Source: Isohypsibius dastychi
Lineage: Eukaryota; Tardigrada; Eutardigrada; Parachela; Isohypsibiidae
Reading direction: 5' to 3'
Assembly: GCA_034696485.1 (NCBI GenBank)
Contig: JAQIWT010001557.1
Coordinates: 1 to 10,342 of the forward strand
DNA length: 10,342 nt
Part shown: in pieces, positions 1 through 7,912 of the stretch
Numbering within the stretch: position 1 is the stretch's first letter
How the letters are laid out: every line of letters begins with the position of its first letter
The notes under the pieces: model-generated
What the model was told of the DNA's origin: nothing
What the model saw: only the letters and a program-made list of their open reading frames with translations
Database searches by the model: none
Made by a program: the position numbers and the translations under genes

Positions 1-6
1 TAGATA

Positions 7-528
7 TTAGAACATAATTATGAATGGAAAGCCTCCGGACGTCGTGAGTAGCACGAGCGGGTTGCACAGCAATTTTTTCTGCAGATTCATAGACAAAATA
101 AGTGCGTTGTAAACGCCAAGTACAATGAATCGTGATCTTTTATCACCAAAATATCAAAAGAAATGAATACCGTGTGGGTGATTTTCCTGTAGGTTGGCGA
201 TATGAGGTTCATCCAATTCAGATTTGAATGAAGGAATGAACACACTCAATACTCGGTATGGTGAAAATTCTACTTCTTTGCCGATCAGTCTAATTTCGCA
301 ACTAGAATTCAGTACATTATGGGGGTGAAAAATACCACTCAGACGCTCTCTATTCCAAACGACATGTTCGGTCTGCTTCCCCCTTTGTTCAGTCTCGATC
401 CCAAGGAATGACCAGACCTCAAATTCCAGACCTGGAGGAAGGACGGTTACCTGCATCAATCTGCCCTCTCCGGAAGAAATCCCATTCAATAGAATTGCTC
501 TGACGCTTGCAAAATCCAACCTTGTCAT
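7..528 (-). pseudogene. unrecognised reading frame interrupted by one TGA
   Basis: I do not recognise this frame. Read on the minus strand, an ATG at 528 directly follows an in-frame TGA and opens 124 codons to a TGA at 154-156. The same frame then stays open for another 48 codons to a TAA at 7-9. The part after the TGA is hydrophobic, with segments such as FIVLGVYNALIL and NPLVLLTTSGGFPFIIMF, which look like two membrane segments separated by a short basic turn (NLQKK). The first 124 residues are soluble-looking and contain HVVWNRERLSGIFHPHNV. A frame of this length can arise by chance in 10 kb. It could be a decayed exon, two exons of a real gene with splice sites I cannot place, or noise. 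Confidence that it is a gene remnant is low. Confidence 0.2.
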
Positions 529-1329
529 TCAAACCCACAAAATCTATTCAGCTGGGCCTCTATAATCCTTGGAAGCACAATGTCAGCAACCTGCAATACC
601 TGCACTAATCGGGGCTGTCTGCAGGTTTCTGTCGTGAAAACGAGAATATATCATCGTCACACATTTACCGCTTTGCACAAAAGATACTCCTGGTTATGGT
701 TCATGTTATCACATTCTCAGCGGATGTGACTGACAGAAATGTCAAGTGTTTCACATTGATTCTAAGTCTGTCATGCGTCCTAAAACAAACAATTCGAAGA
801 AGGGATCATTTCTCCAGAAAATTCAGAGTTGCAGAGTTAATGGATTTGTTAATTTGTTCTGACTTAGATCTTCACTTTTTCGCTTACAAACGACGGATGA
901 TAGGTGCGGCCTTAGAAACATAATCTGTGCGTGGTGATAACCTGATGAGCGGGGGGGGGGGGGGCGGTTGAAAGTCACAAAATAAGGAGTGTCGTGATTT
1001 CGCCAATTTCAATGTGAGACGCATAAGAGAAGCTCATGAGGGTGTAGGCAAAGTGATTCGAGGGCAGCCAATCACCGTCATTTACAAGTTACGCCTCCAT
1101 ACTTCATTGATTTCTGCGTGAACCCACACTGTCCCTGAGGCGGAGCTTGCCTACGAAGTCTCATTGGCGTGAATGGAAGACATCAATTGATGGCTTGCGC
1201 AATTATACCCAGCTCAGTGTATGAAACCGTCTCTGCTGCAATACTATACTATAACCTGATCGTTTACCAAACCACGGGAGGTTTCTTTTGCAACTAGCAA
1301 TCCAAAACATTTATCAGCGGAAACCATAC
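529..1329. other. region upstream of the receptor, no supported gene
   Basis: I see no convincing coding sequence here; the longest plus-strand frame, near 696-923, has no family features. The stretch contains a 14-base G run at 951-964. It also has a CCAAT box at 1068-1072 and an inverted one (ATTGG) at 1163-1167, which lie 160-260 bases before the receptor start and could belong to its promoter. A TA-rich patch, actatactataacc, lies near 1243-1256. The frame leading into the receptor is closed by TAA at 1252-1254. Promoter assignment is inference only. Confidence 0.3.
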
Positions 1330-3582
1330 ATGATGAATAACTTTTCCAACGAAACCGCAGCTGACGAACCGAATGTCCCACATTGGACAATTTACTCGAT
1401 GATAACGACTGGTATCTGTGTAACGGCGTTTCTCACCAATGGTCTAACATTGGTGACCTTTTTTAAGAACCGAGTTTTGTGGACGCCGTTCAACATTTAT
1501 CGCATCAACCTCACCCTTGCAAACTTCCTCAACACCGTAATGCAAACTCCTCCGGATATCATCAGCACGCTCTACTCAGTATGGCCGTTTGGGCCGAAGT
1601 TCTGCACCTTCCGTATCTACACAAGTTGGATATTCCATGCGGCGATCTGCAATTCCCATGTTCTGATTTCAGTTGACAGGATCTGGGCGATCGCTTTACC
1701 GATCAGTTATCGAAACAAACGTAGTATCCGCACGTCAGTTCTGGTTTGTATGATAATGTGGACTTATATCCACATCGTTGTTATGCCTGGTTTCATCACC
1801 GATCTCATGGTCCACCAAAATTCTGACAACAAGCGACCATGCTTCCTTGACTCTGGTAAGTCTGCTCTGATATTGCACCTGAACATCGCCACACTGTTTT
1901 GAAACAAAACAAATTACCAGGTAGGTTACAAACATTCGATGAACGAACATGAATCAGAAACCCCATAAACGTAGCGGCAGCACAATTCACTTACCTCAGG
2001 ACCTGAGGTCACCAAATACTATTGACCATTGTATCATAATTCCAATTCAGACGCATTGTGAGGGTTTATGACAAATCGGGCTTGTACTTGAAAGAAAACT
2101 AGTCTCTGTACTGCCTGAAGGTGTCTTTTGATTGGTCAATCAGTGAAGGTAGACCGGTTGGGCGTGGGCGGGTAACAAAGTTTTTGATGGGTGAAGGTAC
2201 CTGCGCCGGTGATCTATTCCCACTTTCAGGTCAGCGGAGGATGCGAGCTTTATGACTAACAAGCAAACGTCACGAACGCGAAAATTCGAAAAAAATAACG
2301 AGGAGTGCAAAAGGTAGCATTTTTTGCGCTGATAATTGTCTCGCCAATGACTCGGGTGATCACGAGCGCTGGAGCGAACAAAAAAGGGAAGAAAGGAACG
2401 AAATTTTTGCTGTAGAAACCTGGGCTTACCAACACAAACCGACGGGGCTCACGACCTTCGAATCTTACCACTTTGCACTTGCACGACTTCTTAAATTGCA
2501 CAGTTTTAAGTTCGTAAGCCCCGTCGATTTGTGTTGGTGAGCCCCGCTTTCTGCAGCAGAAGGACCATTTTGCTCCCTTCTTCCCTTTTCTGTCCGCTCC
2601 AGCGCTCGTAATCACCCAAGTCACTGGCGAGACAATTATCAGCGCAAAAAATGCTACCTTTTGCACTCCTCGGTTATTTTTTTCGAATTTTCGCGTTCGT
2701 GACGTTTGCTTGTAAGAACAAAAGAAAATGAGTGTGGCAAGCCATTCAGCCCTATCCTGCAAGGAAAATAAGTGCGGAACGACAGAAAAACCTTGCTGGA
2801 AAGGGATAGCCTGTCGCTGTGGTGGGGTTGACGGATATCTCTTATCGAGAAAGTTCACCGAATCAGAAAACGTTTTTGTTCTTAAGAAAATATGAGAGGC
2901 GGAATATACTGTACTTCGGTGAGGGCCGACTATTCTCTCGAAAAGGCTGCTGGATTTCAAGAAGATTCTGGGAAACTTGAATTTTACCAAGTGAAACATT
3001 TTATCAACCAAACCGCATGACAAGATCTCAATTCTTTCAGACTTTTCAAATTCTTCAAACTGGGCCCTCTGCTCTCCTCGTCGTTTTTGCTGTGGTTTCA
3101 ACCATTTCTTTGCAGAGGCTCAGTTTGCATGGACAACGGCCGTTCAGATGATTCTGTACAATTTGACGCTTGCTGTCATAGTCTGCGCGTACCCAATCCT
3201 CTGGTTCCTGAAGTACAAACGACGACCTCGTGGTGTGGAACAGTGGACCAACGGTCCATCTCAACGCCAGAAAACTGGCCGAATAACTTCGGCGACAACA
3301 AAGTCATCGGTAGTGCATGACGAAGGCTTCTTTGCTACGCAAAGGAGACAAGGCTCAAATGGCTTCAGGGTGTTGTCGATTTTGACTCTGAGTGTCACCT
3401 TATGCTGGACTCCAGCCATGACCTATTTCACCATCGTACTTTTTCGACCGATCGAGAACGCGCTGATCTATCAAGTTACTTCAATGCTGTTCGCAATCGA
3501 ATCTGCACTGGATCCCATCTTGTTCATGGCTAGCTTACGAAATTTCCGGCAGGCACAGATTCGCACCATTCGATGTTACTAG
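1330..3582 (+). CDS. rhodopsin-like (class A) seven-helix receptor, two exons 1330-1855 and 3116-3582
   Basis: The spliced product is 330 residues, a compact class A size. Exon 1 ends at a GTAAGT donor (1856). Exon 2 follows TTTCTTTGCAG (acceptor AG 3114-3115). The joined codon GAG at residue 176 keeps the frame as a phase 1 intron. The first in-frame ATG is at 1330, with an upstream TAA at 1252. The extracellular N-terminus has two N-glycosylation sequons (N4, N7). TM1 is about 20-45 with N37, TM2 about 57-80, and TM3 begins near C92. DRIW at 116-119 stands at the DRY position. TM4 has W144, and C171 in loop 2 can pair with C92. TM5 is about 182-207, followed by a basic third loop. TM6 has CWTP at 272-275. 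TM7 ends in DPILF (308-312), the NPxxY equivalent. The usual TM2 aspartate is replaced by N65. The ligand cannot be told. It is likely an orphan receptor of a lineage-expanded family acting at the plasma membrane. Confidence 0.88.
1856..3115 (+). other. phase 1 intron of the receptor gene
   Basis: This 1260-bp intron separates TM4/loop 2 from TM5. It begins with GTAAGT and ends with a pyrimidine-rich TTTCTTTGCAG. Reading through instead of splicing would stop at TGA 1900-1902, after TM4. More than a third of the intron is the fold-back element at 2256-2716. A long minus-strand frame across 2256-3101 arises from that fold-back and has no protein family features. Confidence 0.82.
2256..2716. 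repeat. long fold-back (inverted repeat) element inside the receptor intron
   Basis: The left arm (2256 to about 2460) and the right arm (about 2507-2716) are reverse complements over roughly 200 bases, around a loop of about 46 bases. The outer 90 bases differ at only a few positions, for example acaagcaaacgtcacgaacg at 2259-2278 against its complement ending at 2713. Inner parts diverge mainly by A/G and C/T changes plus a few short gaps. No terminal target-site duplication is obvious. A non-autonomous fold-back or MITE-type insertion is the simplest reading. In the receptor pre-mRNA it would form a long double-stranded hairpin. Confidence 0.85.
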
Positions 3583-4402
3583 CGAAAGATCATGTTTATT
3601 CTCCTAACGCTGGAACGATTGCACCCTGTCGGAGTATATCTGATTGCCCAACTGTTGTGAAAGTATATCATGATTGCCACTCAGAAAATTTACCACTGTC
3701 TGTTCACCATTCACGCTCGGTCATGTTTGAATGGATTTGCGCTTTTCCATAGATTAGCATCGATTGTGTATCCAACGAAAATAATTATGCGCAGGGTTTA
3801 AACCCTGTTCATTGACCGAGACTCTCGAAACCTCTTTTCGTTGACACCGAGAACACAGGGAAAGGTTTTCAAAAGGTTCGGAAGCGTTGAAGGAATTGCT
3901 CAAGATATCGTTAGAGGGATGTCGGTTTGCCACCATAACCCTTGAGGGAAACGGGAGGGGGGAGTAATAACTCTTTCTTAGCTCAGACTGTTGATTGACA
4001 TGAGTGTCCGCGGTTTAAAAGTGCGCATCAACATTGGATTGAGTTTTAAGTCATCAGTACATGTATATCTTCCTAGCCTGACGAATCTCACCATAATTCC
4101 GACGAGGCTCACTCAAAAATAAGCGGTGGAGTCCCTGCAATTGCACCGATTATTACCGAAATTGAAATCGGTCTTAGTGCATGCATAACTGTTTGCTTAA
4201 AGCGGATTATCTGGGTTAACAAATACAAATTTTTTGAATCATGCAAGTTTTATGGGTTCTGTCTCGTCGAAAAGGTTATACCACAGAGAGTTTGTATTAT
4301 TCGTCTGTAGCAAGAAATCTGCTTTCATTCGACACATCTCCTCTGAGAGCAGGCAAACTGCCCAGACATCCGCATCCGTTCTGAATCTAGTGACACAACA
4401 TT
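3583..4402. other. intergenic region between receptor and Pmp3 block
   Basis: No coding sequence is supported. I found no AATAAA on the plus strand just after the receptor stop, so the receptor 3' end is not placed. The stretch contains the 16-bp palindrome at 3792-3807 and a weak inverted pair, accgat/atcggt, near 4146-4174. Similarity to the leader of the Pmp3-like copies begins only near 4400. Confidence 0.4.
3792..3807. repeat. 16-bp perfect palindrome
   Basis: CAGGGTTTAAACCCTG reads identically on both strands and lies about 210 bases after the receptor stop. Its function is unknown. It could be a dimer-binding site or chance. Confidence 0.5.
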
Positions 4403-4789
4403 CAAAAGATTTCCATGCTCACACTTATTTCCTGAAATTGATTTCTTTCTTCAAAGAGCAAGGACAATTTTGATGTTTAAGGTAGTCATGCGTATCTTGT
4501 ACCGCTATTGTGCACAAGTACGCTCACACAAGTGGATCAACATTTCGCTTTCCATAATGATTCTCCTCAGTTAGATTATGATAAATTTAACTCAGATAAC
4601 AAGTGGCCTGCGAAGACAATGATTATCTATGTCTACTATTATACTACTATGATTATCTACGTCTATTTATGTTTACTTTTCAAACGAGCATCGTACGTAT
4701 TTGGTTCCATACGGCTTTGGGCTGGGTTTCTGTTGGATACACCAACATATGGATCACATCACAGCGGTATACTCAGTTCAATCGCAATT
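4403..4789 (+). promoter_or_regulatory. leader/upstream region of Pmp3-like copy A, homologous to that of copy B
   Basis: From about 4403 this sequence matches the minus-strand sequence upstream of copy B (7272 down to 6943), with shared blocks such as gatttccatgctc and gataacaagtggcctgcgaa. The matching stretch in B has a good donor and acceptor (7194, 7107). In A the donor GT is TT at 4477-4478, although the acceptor-like CTCCTCAG at 4563-4570 remains. A 30-base tandem duplication starting ATGATTATCTA (4619 and 4649) and other insertions are specific to A. The frame from ATG 4619 is open into the Pmp3 domain, so an N-terminal extension cannot be excluded. Confidence 0.5.
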
Positions 4790-5047
4790 ATGGATTTCCA
4801 GTTTACTTGTTGCGTACTTTCCATGGCCGCGTTATCAGTTATTTGCCCACATTTGGTTGTTTTAGTGACGGATGGCTGCACAAGATCGCTGTTGATTTGC
4901 TTTATTTTGACGTTGTTGGGATGGCTTCCTGGGGTGATTTTGCATTCCATAAATTTTGCTACCGCCTTCCTGAACTTATCAGTGACGATTGATTATCGTA
5001 TATTCGTCACCACATCAGCTATTGTTCGAGAGTCCAAAGTTCGATGA
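4790..5047 (+). CDS. Pmp3/UPF0057-like membrane proteolipid, copy A (C-terminus shifted)
   Basis: The frame from ATG 4790 encodes 85 residues beginning MDFQFTCC. The Pmp3 core is clear at residues 11-51: a first helix (AALSVICPHLVVLV), the loop DGCTRS, a second helix (LLICFILTLLGW), then LPGV. Family members are about 50-65 residues with two helices around a PPxxVxxxxGC motif and a GxIPGxI end. In A the second proline is histidine (CPHL). One T is missing from a T run near 4938 compared with copies B and C, so the tail leaves the shared frame. The alternative frame would end in the shared FHKFCYRLPELISDD-type tail at 4992. The core still reads through, so the product may be functional, but this copy looks partly decayed. 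The frame is also open upstream to ATG 4619. Confidence 0.55.
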   Translation: MDFQFTCCVLSMAALSVICPHLVVLVTDGCTRSLLICFILTLLGWLPGVILHSINFATAFLNLSVTIDYRIFVTTSAIVRESKVR

Positions 5048-5061
5048 CGTAAAACACGTCA
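5045..5061. repeat. inverted pair of CRE half-sites
   Basis: TGACGT at 5045-5050 and ACGTCA at 5056-5061 are complementary around AAAAC. The pair resembles two cAMP-response half-sites or a small hairpin. It lies at the end of the copy A frame. Function is not established. Confidence 0.3.
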
Positions 5062-5658
5062 CAGCCCCAAAAATGGCGCGTTTTCAAAAATTCATATCTC
5101 ATCACCCGTCCCATTTCCGGATGTTTTCTCTGGCTCTGATTTTTGCTAATATTCTGCTCTATCCATTCTATATCGAGTGACGACCGGGATAGACGCTAAC
5201 GGTGTGAGTTTGCTTGTGAGATCGAAATCAGAATCAAAACCATTTCCAAATGTGGTTGATTCCATAGAATCCGAATGGCTTTTTATATTAAATCAACAAC
5301 ACTGACGAGTATTATTATGAATAATCTTTTGGAATGAGGTCACTCTTCATCCTCTATAATTTTTGAGAATGTTTGAAATACAAACTTATCTGTAAAAATT
5401 TGGTTGCTTTTCGCCTGATGAGCTGCTCAAAATCCTTCGCGCTGTGACAAACTCTACCCAGAATATCGTCAAGTAATTTCTAATTTACCCTGAAGAGCGG
5501 CATTCCGCCTGAATCTGAGTCATCACAATGATTGTCATACAGCTGCAGTGATCTAGCACTGGAGGTGCTATTTTTCCCACATGGATTCCGTGTCCCAAAA
5601 GCAGGCTAAAAGGTGAATTTGTTTCAATATGGTAACTGGCATATTACGTCTTTTTCAG
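5062..5658. other. stretch between copy A and fragment F1, no supported gene
   Basis: I find no coding sequence with family features. A short plus-strand frame at 5072-5180 (MARFQKF start, hydrophobic end FANILLYPFYIE) is too short and isolated to support. I did not find the CTTTCAATAAA poly(A) block that follows copies B and C, so copy A seems to have lost its normal 3' end. Similarity to the F2 copy begins near 5610, before the acceptor TTTTTCAG. Confidence 0.4.
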
Positions 5659-6164
5659 AGTAAGTAAAGGATGGCTGGAAATTCTGAGAGAAGTTAAAAA
5701 GGTGCAGCCACATGATAGAATCGACCTTTTGCCTTCCAGATGGTATAAGAGAAGGACCTTTGCATCGAGAACGCTTTTTCATCCATATGAGATCAGACAC
5801 GAATTGGTGAAAATATTGGATCACCTTGTAACATCCGAGTTGGAGGTTACGCACGTGGTTGAAGTTGGTCGAACGAAACACTCTCAATGGTCGCGATGTT
5901 CCGAGCAGAAGAAAGGTGGGACTTTGCAGGTTGGTCTTCTCATGTCCAACCGTGATTTATTCCCGACACAAACCAGGGGTGAAAGACGCCGCCCAGTTTC
6001 AGCGAACATATTTCTTGAAATTGATGGTAACGATATTTGAGGCATTTGGATTTCTAGTGGGCAGAAATGTAAATTCTTTGCAGCTCGGCATATTTCTTGA
6101 CGCCGAAAGTGGTTATTTGACGCGACCAGGAAATGTGTTTCCACTGCCTGGTCAACCGGACTAG
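5659..6164 (+). pseudogene. duplicated gene fragment F1 (possible F-box-type protein), 5'-truncated
   Basis: The segment follows an acceptor-like TTTTTCAG (ends 5658). It reads openly as RVSKGWLEILREVKK, then RIDLLPSRWYKRRTFASR, and on to LLMSNRDLF, stopping at TGA 6038-6040. A second piece follows TTCTTTGCAG (ends 6083), reads LGIFLDAESGYLTRPG and FPLPGQPD, and stops at TAG 6162-6164. Copy F2 (7913-8582) matches both pieces. The first residues (RVSKGWLEIL; RVCKLWLQIL in F2) resemble the second half of an F-box, and later text could be leucine-rich, but that family call is weak. F1 lacks about 22 bases that F2 has near 8145 and has TAG where F2 has TAT. No N-terminal exon is seen, so it is probably a partial or dead copy. 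The internal splice donor is not settled; GTAACG at about 6026 is a candidate. Confidence 0.45.
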
Positions 6165-6590
6165 TCTATGAGAGTTTTGCCATAAGACTTCCAACTCGCT
6201 CACAGTCACAACTCACTGGGACTTTGCGACTGAGCGACTGATCAGTCAAAAGTGGATGGCTTTTCTCTCGTATGGAAAAAAAATCGAAACAGCGACTGTT
6301 TTAAATCCCCATATGACCCTCGTATCAGCCAAAAATGGTCAAATGATGCTCGTTTGACTTATTAAAACAGTCGCTGTTTAGCCTCGATTTCCGTCCGAGT
6401 CCGACCCCCAACGTCTCAAGCTCAATTTGAAGCGTCAGGAAAGCTCATGAAGCTGTGTGATTGTCACACTGAGCTGAAATACTCATCTGTTTCTCAGTTA
6501 GGAGAGATTCGCCTTTTCGATTTTATGGTGTCAGATCACTTTTCAAACCGGAGGGAGGAACAGTGTTTTTCGTTATTCGCAAAACCCAAA
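6165..6590. other. stretch between F1 and the 3' end of Pmp3-like copy B
   Basis: F1 (plus) and copy B (minus) are tail to tail across this stretch. It holds the inverted repeat at 6281-6390 and a small hairpin gtgtg/cacac near 6457. I see no supported coding sequence. Confidence 0.4.
6281..6390. repeat. 110-bp element with ~25-bp inverted ends
   Basis: The left end 6281-6305 (aaatcga then aacagcgactgttttaa) is complementary to the right end 6361-6390 (ttaaaacagtcgctgtt then tcgattt), apart from a 4-base gap. The centre is about 55 bases. It may be a small MITE or a structured insertion between the two converging units. No target-site duplication is evident. Confidence 0.6.
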
Positions 6591-6596
6591 TTTATT
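6591..6596 (-). terminator. poly(A) signal AATAAA of Pmp3-like copy B
   Basis: AATAAA on the minus strand lies 142 bases past the copy B stop. It sits in a CTCTGGCTTTCAATAAA block that is shared with the 3' side of copy C (signal 7778-7783). Conservation of the flanking block between the copies supports a real 3' UTR. Confidence 0.6.
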
Positions 6597-6738
6597 GAAA
6601 GCCAGAGAATCTGTAAAACAGGTGTAATTTACTGAATGTCCCAAGGGGCATGGTCTCCTGGCCCTTCATGTGGAGCGTTTTCGGTAAAAATGGCAACTAC
6701 TGTAAAGCTGGTCTGGCTAGGCTATAAGCCTTCCGTTA

Positions 6739-6942
6739 TCAATCGTCGCTGACAAATTCAGAAAAACGGTCATAGAACACGTCGAATGCAAAAATTACCC
6801 CAGGGATCCATCCTAGCAACGTCAAAATGACGCAGATGATCAATGAACTTGAGCAGCCTTCCGTCATTAAAACAACCAAAGGTGGGCAAACAACTGATAA
6901 CAAGGCCACGAAGAATGCGCAACAAGTATGATCGAAACCCAT
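6739..6942 (-). CDS. Pmp3/UPF0057-like membrane proteolipid, copy B (best-preserved copy)
   Basis: The ATG at 6942 (context gtcATGg) gives 67 residues, MGFDHTCC to FVSDD, the normal size for the family. Residues 9-24 form the first helix, with CPPLVV at 19-24. TEGC is at 27-30, and the second helix runs about 33-45. GWIPGVI at 44-50 matches the conserved family end. The position after PP-L, usually small (G or A), is valine in all three copies. In fungi and plants the family are plasma-membrane proteolipids that influence membrane potential and salt or cold tolerance; the role here is inferred. The frame is also open to an upstream ATG at 7056, adding 38 residues. I prefer 6942 because that extension is frame-inconsistent in copy A and stopped in copy C. 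The leader has a plausible 88-base intron, and a poly(A) signal lies downstream at 6591-6596. Confidence 0.75.
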   Translation of the reverse strand: MGFDHTCCAFFVALLSVVCPPLVVLMTEGCSSSLIICVILTLLGWIPGVIFAFDVFYDRFSEFVSDD

Positions 6943-7272
6943 GACGGCGATTGAAGTCAGTAAACCACTAGGATATGATCCACAACAGAAACCCAACTCA
7001 TATCCATATGAAACCAAATATGATGCTCGTTCAAAAAGCAAGACATAGATAATCATTGTTTTCGCAGGCCACTTGTTATCCGAGTCAAACTACTCTGATA
7101 AGCTTACTGAAGAGAACCATCATGGAAATTAAAATGTTAACCCACATACCTGTATGTGAGTCATACTGGTACAAGATAATCATGACTAACTTACACATCA
7201 GAATTGTGCTTGTCCTTTCAAGGAAGAAATAGTTTTCAGGAGATAAGTGGGAGCATGGAAATCGTTTGAAAT
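6943..7272 (-). promoter_or_regulatory. leader/upstream region of copy B with candidate 5' UTR intron (7107-7194)
   Basis: On the minus strand a consensus donor, GTAAGT, starts at 7194, and a pyrimidine-rich TTCTCTTCAG ends at 7107. Together they define an 88-base candidate intron upstream of both possible start codons. The surrounding sequence is conserved with copy A (4403-4789). The region stops abruptly at about 7272, where copy C begins on the other strand. Any promoter of B must therefore lie near or across that junction. Confidence 0.45.
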
Positions 7273-7625
7273 GGCTTGTGGAAACAATGATTATCTATGT
7301 CCTACCTTTCGAACGAGCGTCATATCTGTATCCATACGACTATAAATTGGGTTTCTGTTGGATATACCAAGCTTTAGGTCACATGAAAATGGTGAACTGA
7401 CTTAAATCGCTGACGTGGGTCTTTGGTATACTTGTTGCGTTGTTCTCCTGGCCATGCTAGCAGTTATTCTCCCACCTATTGTTGTTTTCACACTTGATGG
7501 CTGCTCAAGGACGCTGATCATCTGCTTCATTTTGACGTTGCTAGGGTGGATTCCCGTTGTGGATTCCCGTTTTTGCATGCACCAAACTGTTTTATCGTCT
7601 TTCTGAACTTATCGATGAAGATTGA
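7273..7625 (+). pseudogene. Pmp3/UPF0057-like copy C, start lost and frameshifted
   Basis: From about 7273 the sequence follows the leader of the other copies (atgattatctatgtcc at 7287 onward), but without their further upstream part. The position matching the ATG of A and B is GTG at 7415-7417 (gacGTGggt). The core then reads intact: LAMLAVILPPIVVFTL, DGCSRT, LIICFILTLLGWIP. A 13-base tandem duplication (TGGATTCCCGT at 7547-7557 and 7560-7570) gives a net +1 shift compared with B, so the frame stops at 7606. The shared tail (LSELIDED, stop 7623-7625) is in another frame. The leader has a TGA before the domain (7398-7400). With no start and a shifted tail, this is most likely a recent pseudogene. 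Confidence 0.65.
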
Positions 7626-7777
7626 TGACAAACTCTTAAAGGTTTTTCAAGCTTTGCCTGGTAACCCGTACCGTTTTTGGCATTCCTACAGACAAAGCTC
7701 CTCATGAAATGTCAGGAAACAATGCTCGCTTTTGACATTCAGCAAAATAAATTTGTTTGAACGATGCTCTGGCTTTC

Positions 7778-7783
7778 AATAAA
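7778..7783 (+). terminator. poly(A) signal AATAAA of Pmp3-like copy C
   Basis: AATAAA lies 153 bases past the homologous stop, in the block GCTCTGGCTTTCAATAAA that is shared with copy B. It shows that the 3' UTR was copied along with the coding part. Confidence 0.5.
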
Positions 7784-7912
7784 AAAATTTTCTGCGAAAA
7801 ACACTAACACTGTCTTTGCTTTAAAAATGAAGAATGGTGGTTGGGTTGGACCTCGATTCTTTGCAACGTAATATATGGATGGTGTCTTACTGGCATATAA
7901 CATGTTTTTCAG

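Noticed and set aside
696-923. Plus-strand frame of 75 codons
   Set aside because: No motif, biased composition or splice context; length is within chance.
2256-2716. Target-site duplication of the fold-back
   Set aside because: Flanks (ttatga on the left, aacaaa on the right) do not match, so no duplication is claimed.
2256-3101. Minus-strand frame of 281 codons across the receptor intron
   Set aside because: It is built from the fold-back arms, so it reads related sequence on both strands, and it has no family features. The intron explanation fits the receptor exactly.
1856-3115. Receptor truncated after TM4 as a natural short form
   Set aside because: The stop at 1900-1902 is only met if the consensus GTAAGT donor is ignored; splicing restores a complete seven-helix protein in frame.
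3754-3936. Minus-strand frame of 60 codons after the receptor
   Set aside because: Short, crosses the palindrome, no family features.
4234-4473. Frame of 79 codons before copy A
   Set aside because: It has no ATG at its listed start and overlaps the non-coding leader conserved with copy B.
4603-4992. Overlapping frame across copy A starting MACEDNDYL
   Set aside because: It is a shifted reading of the Pmp3 copy. Only its last residues (PELISDD) match the shared tail, because of the T deletion.
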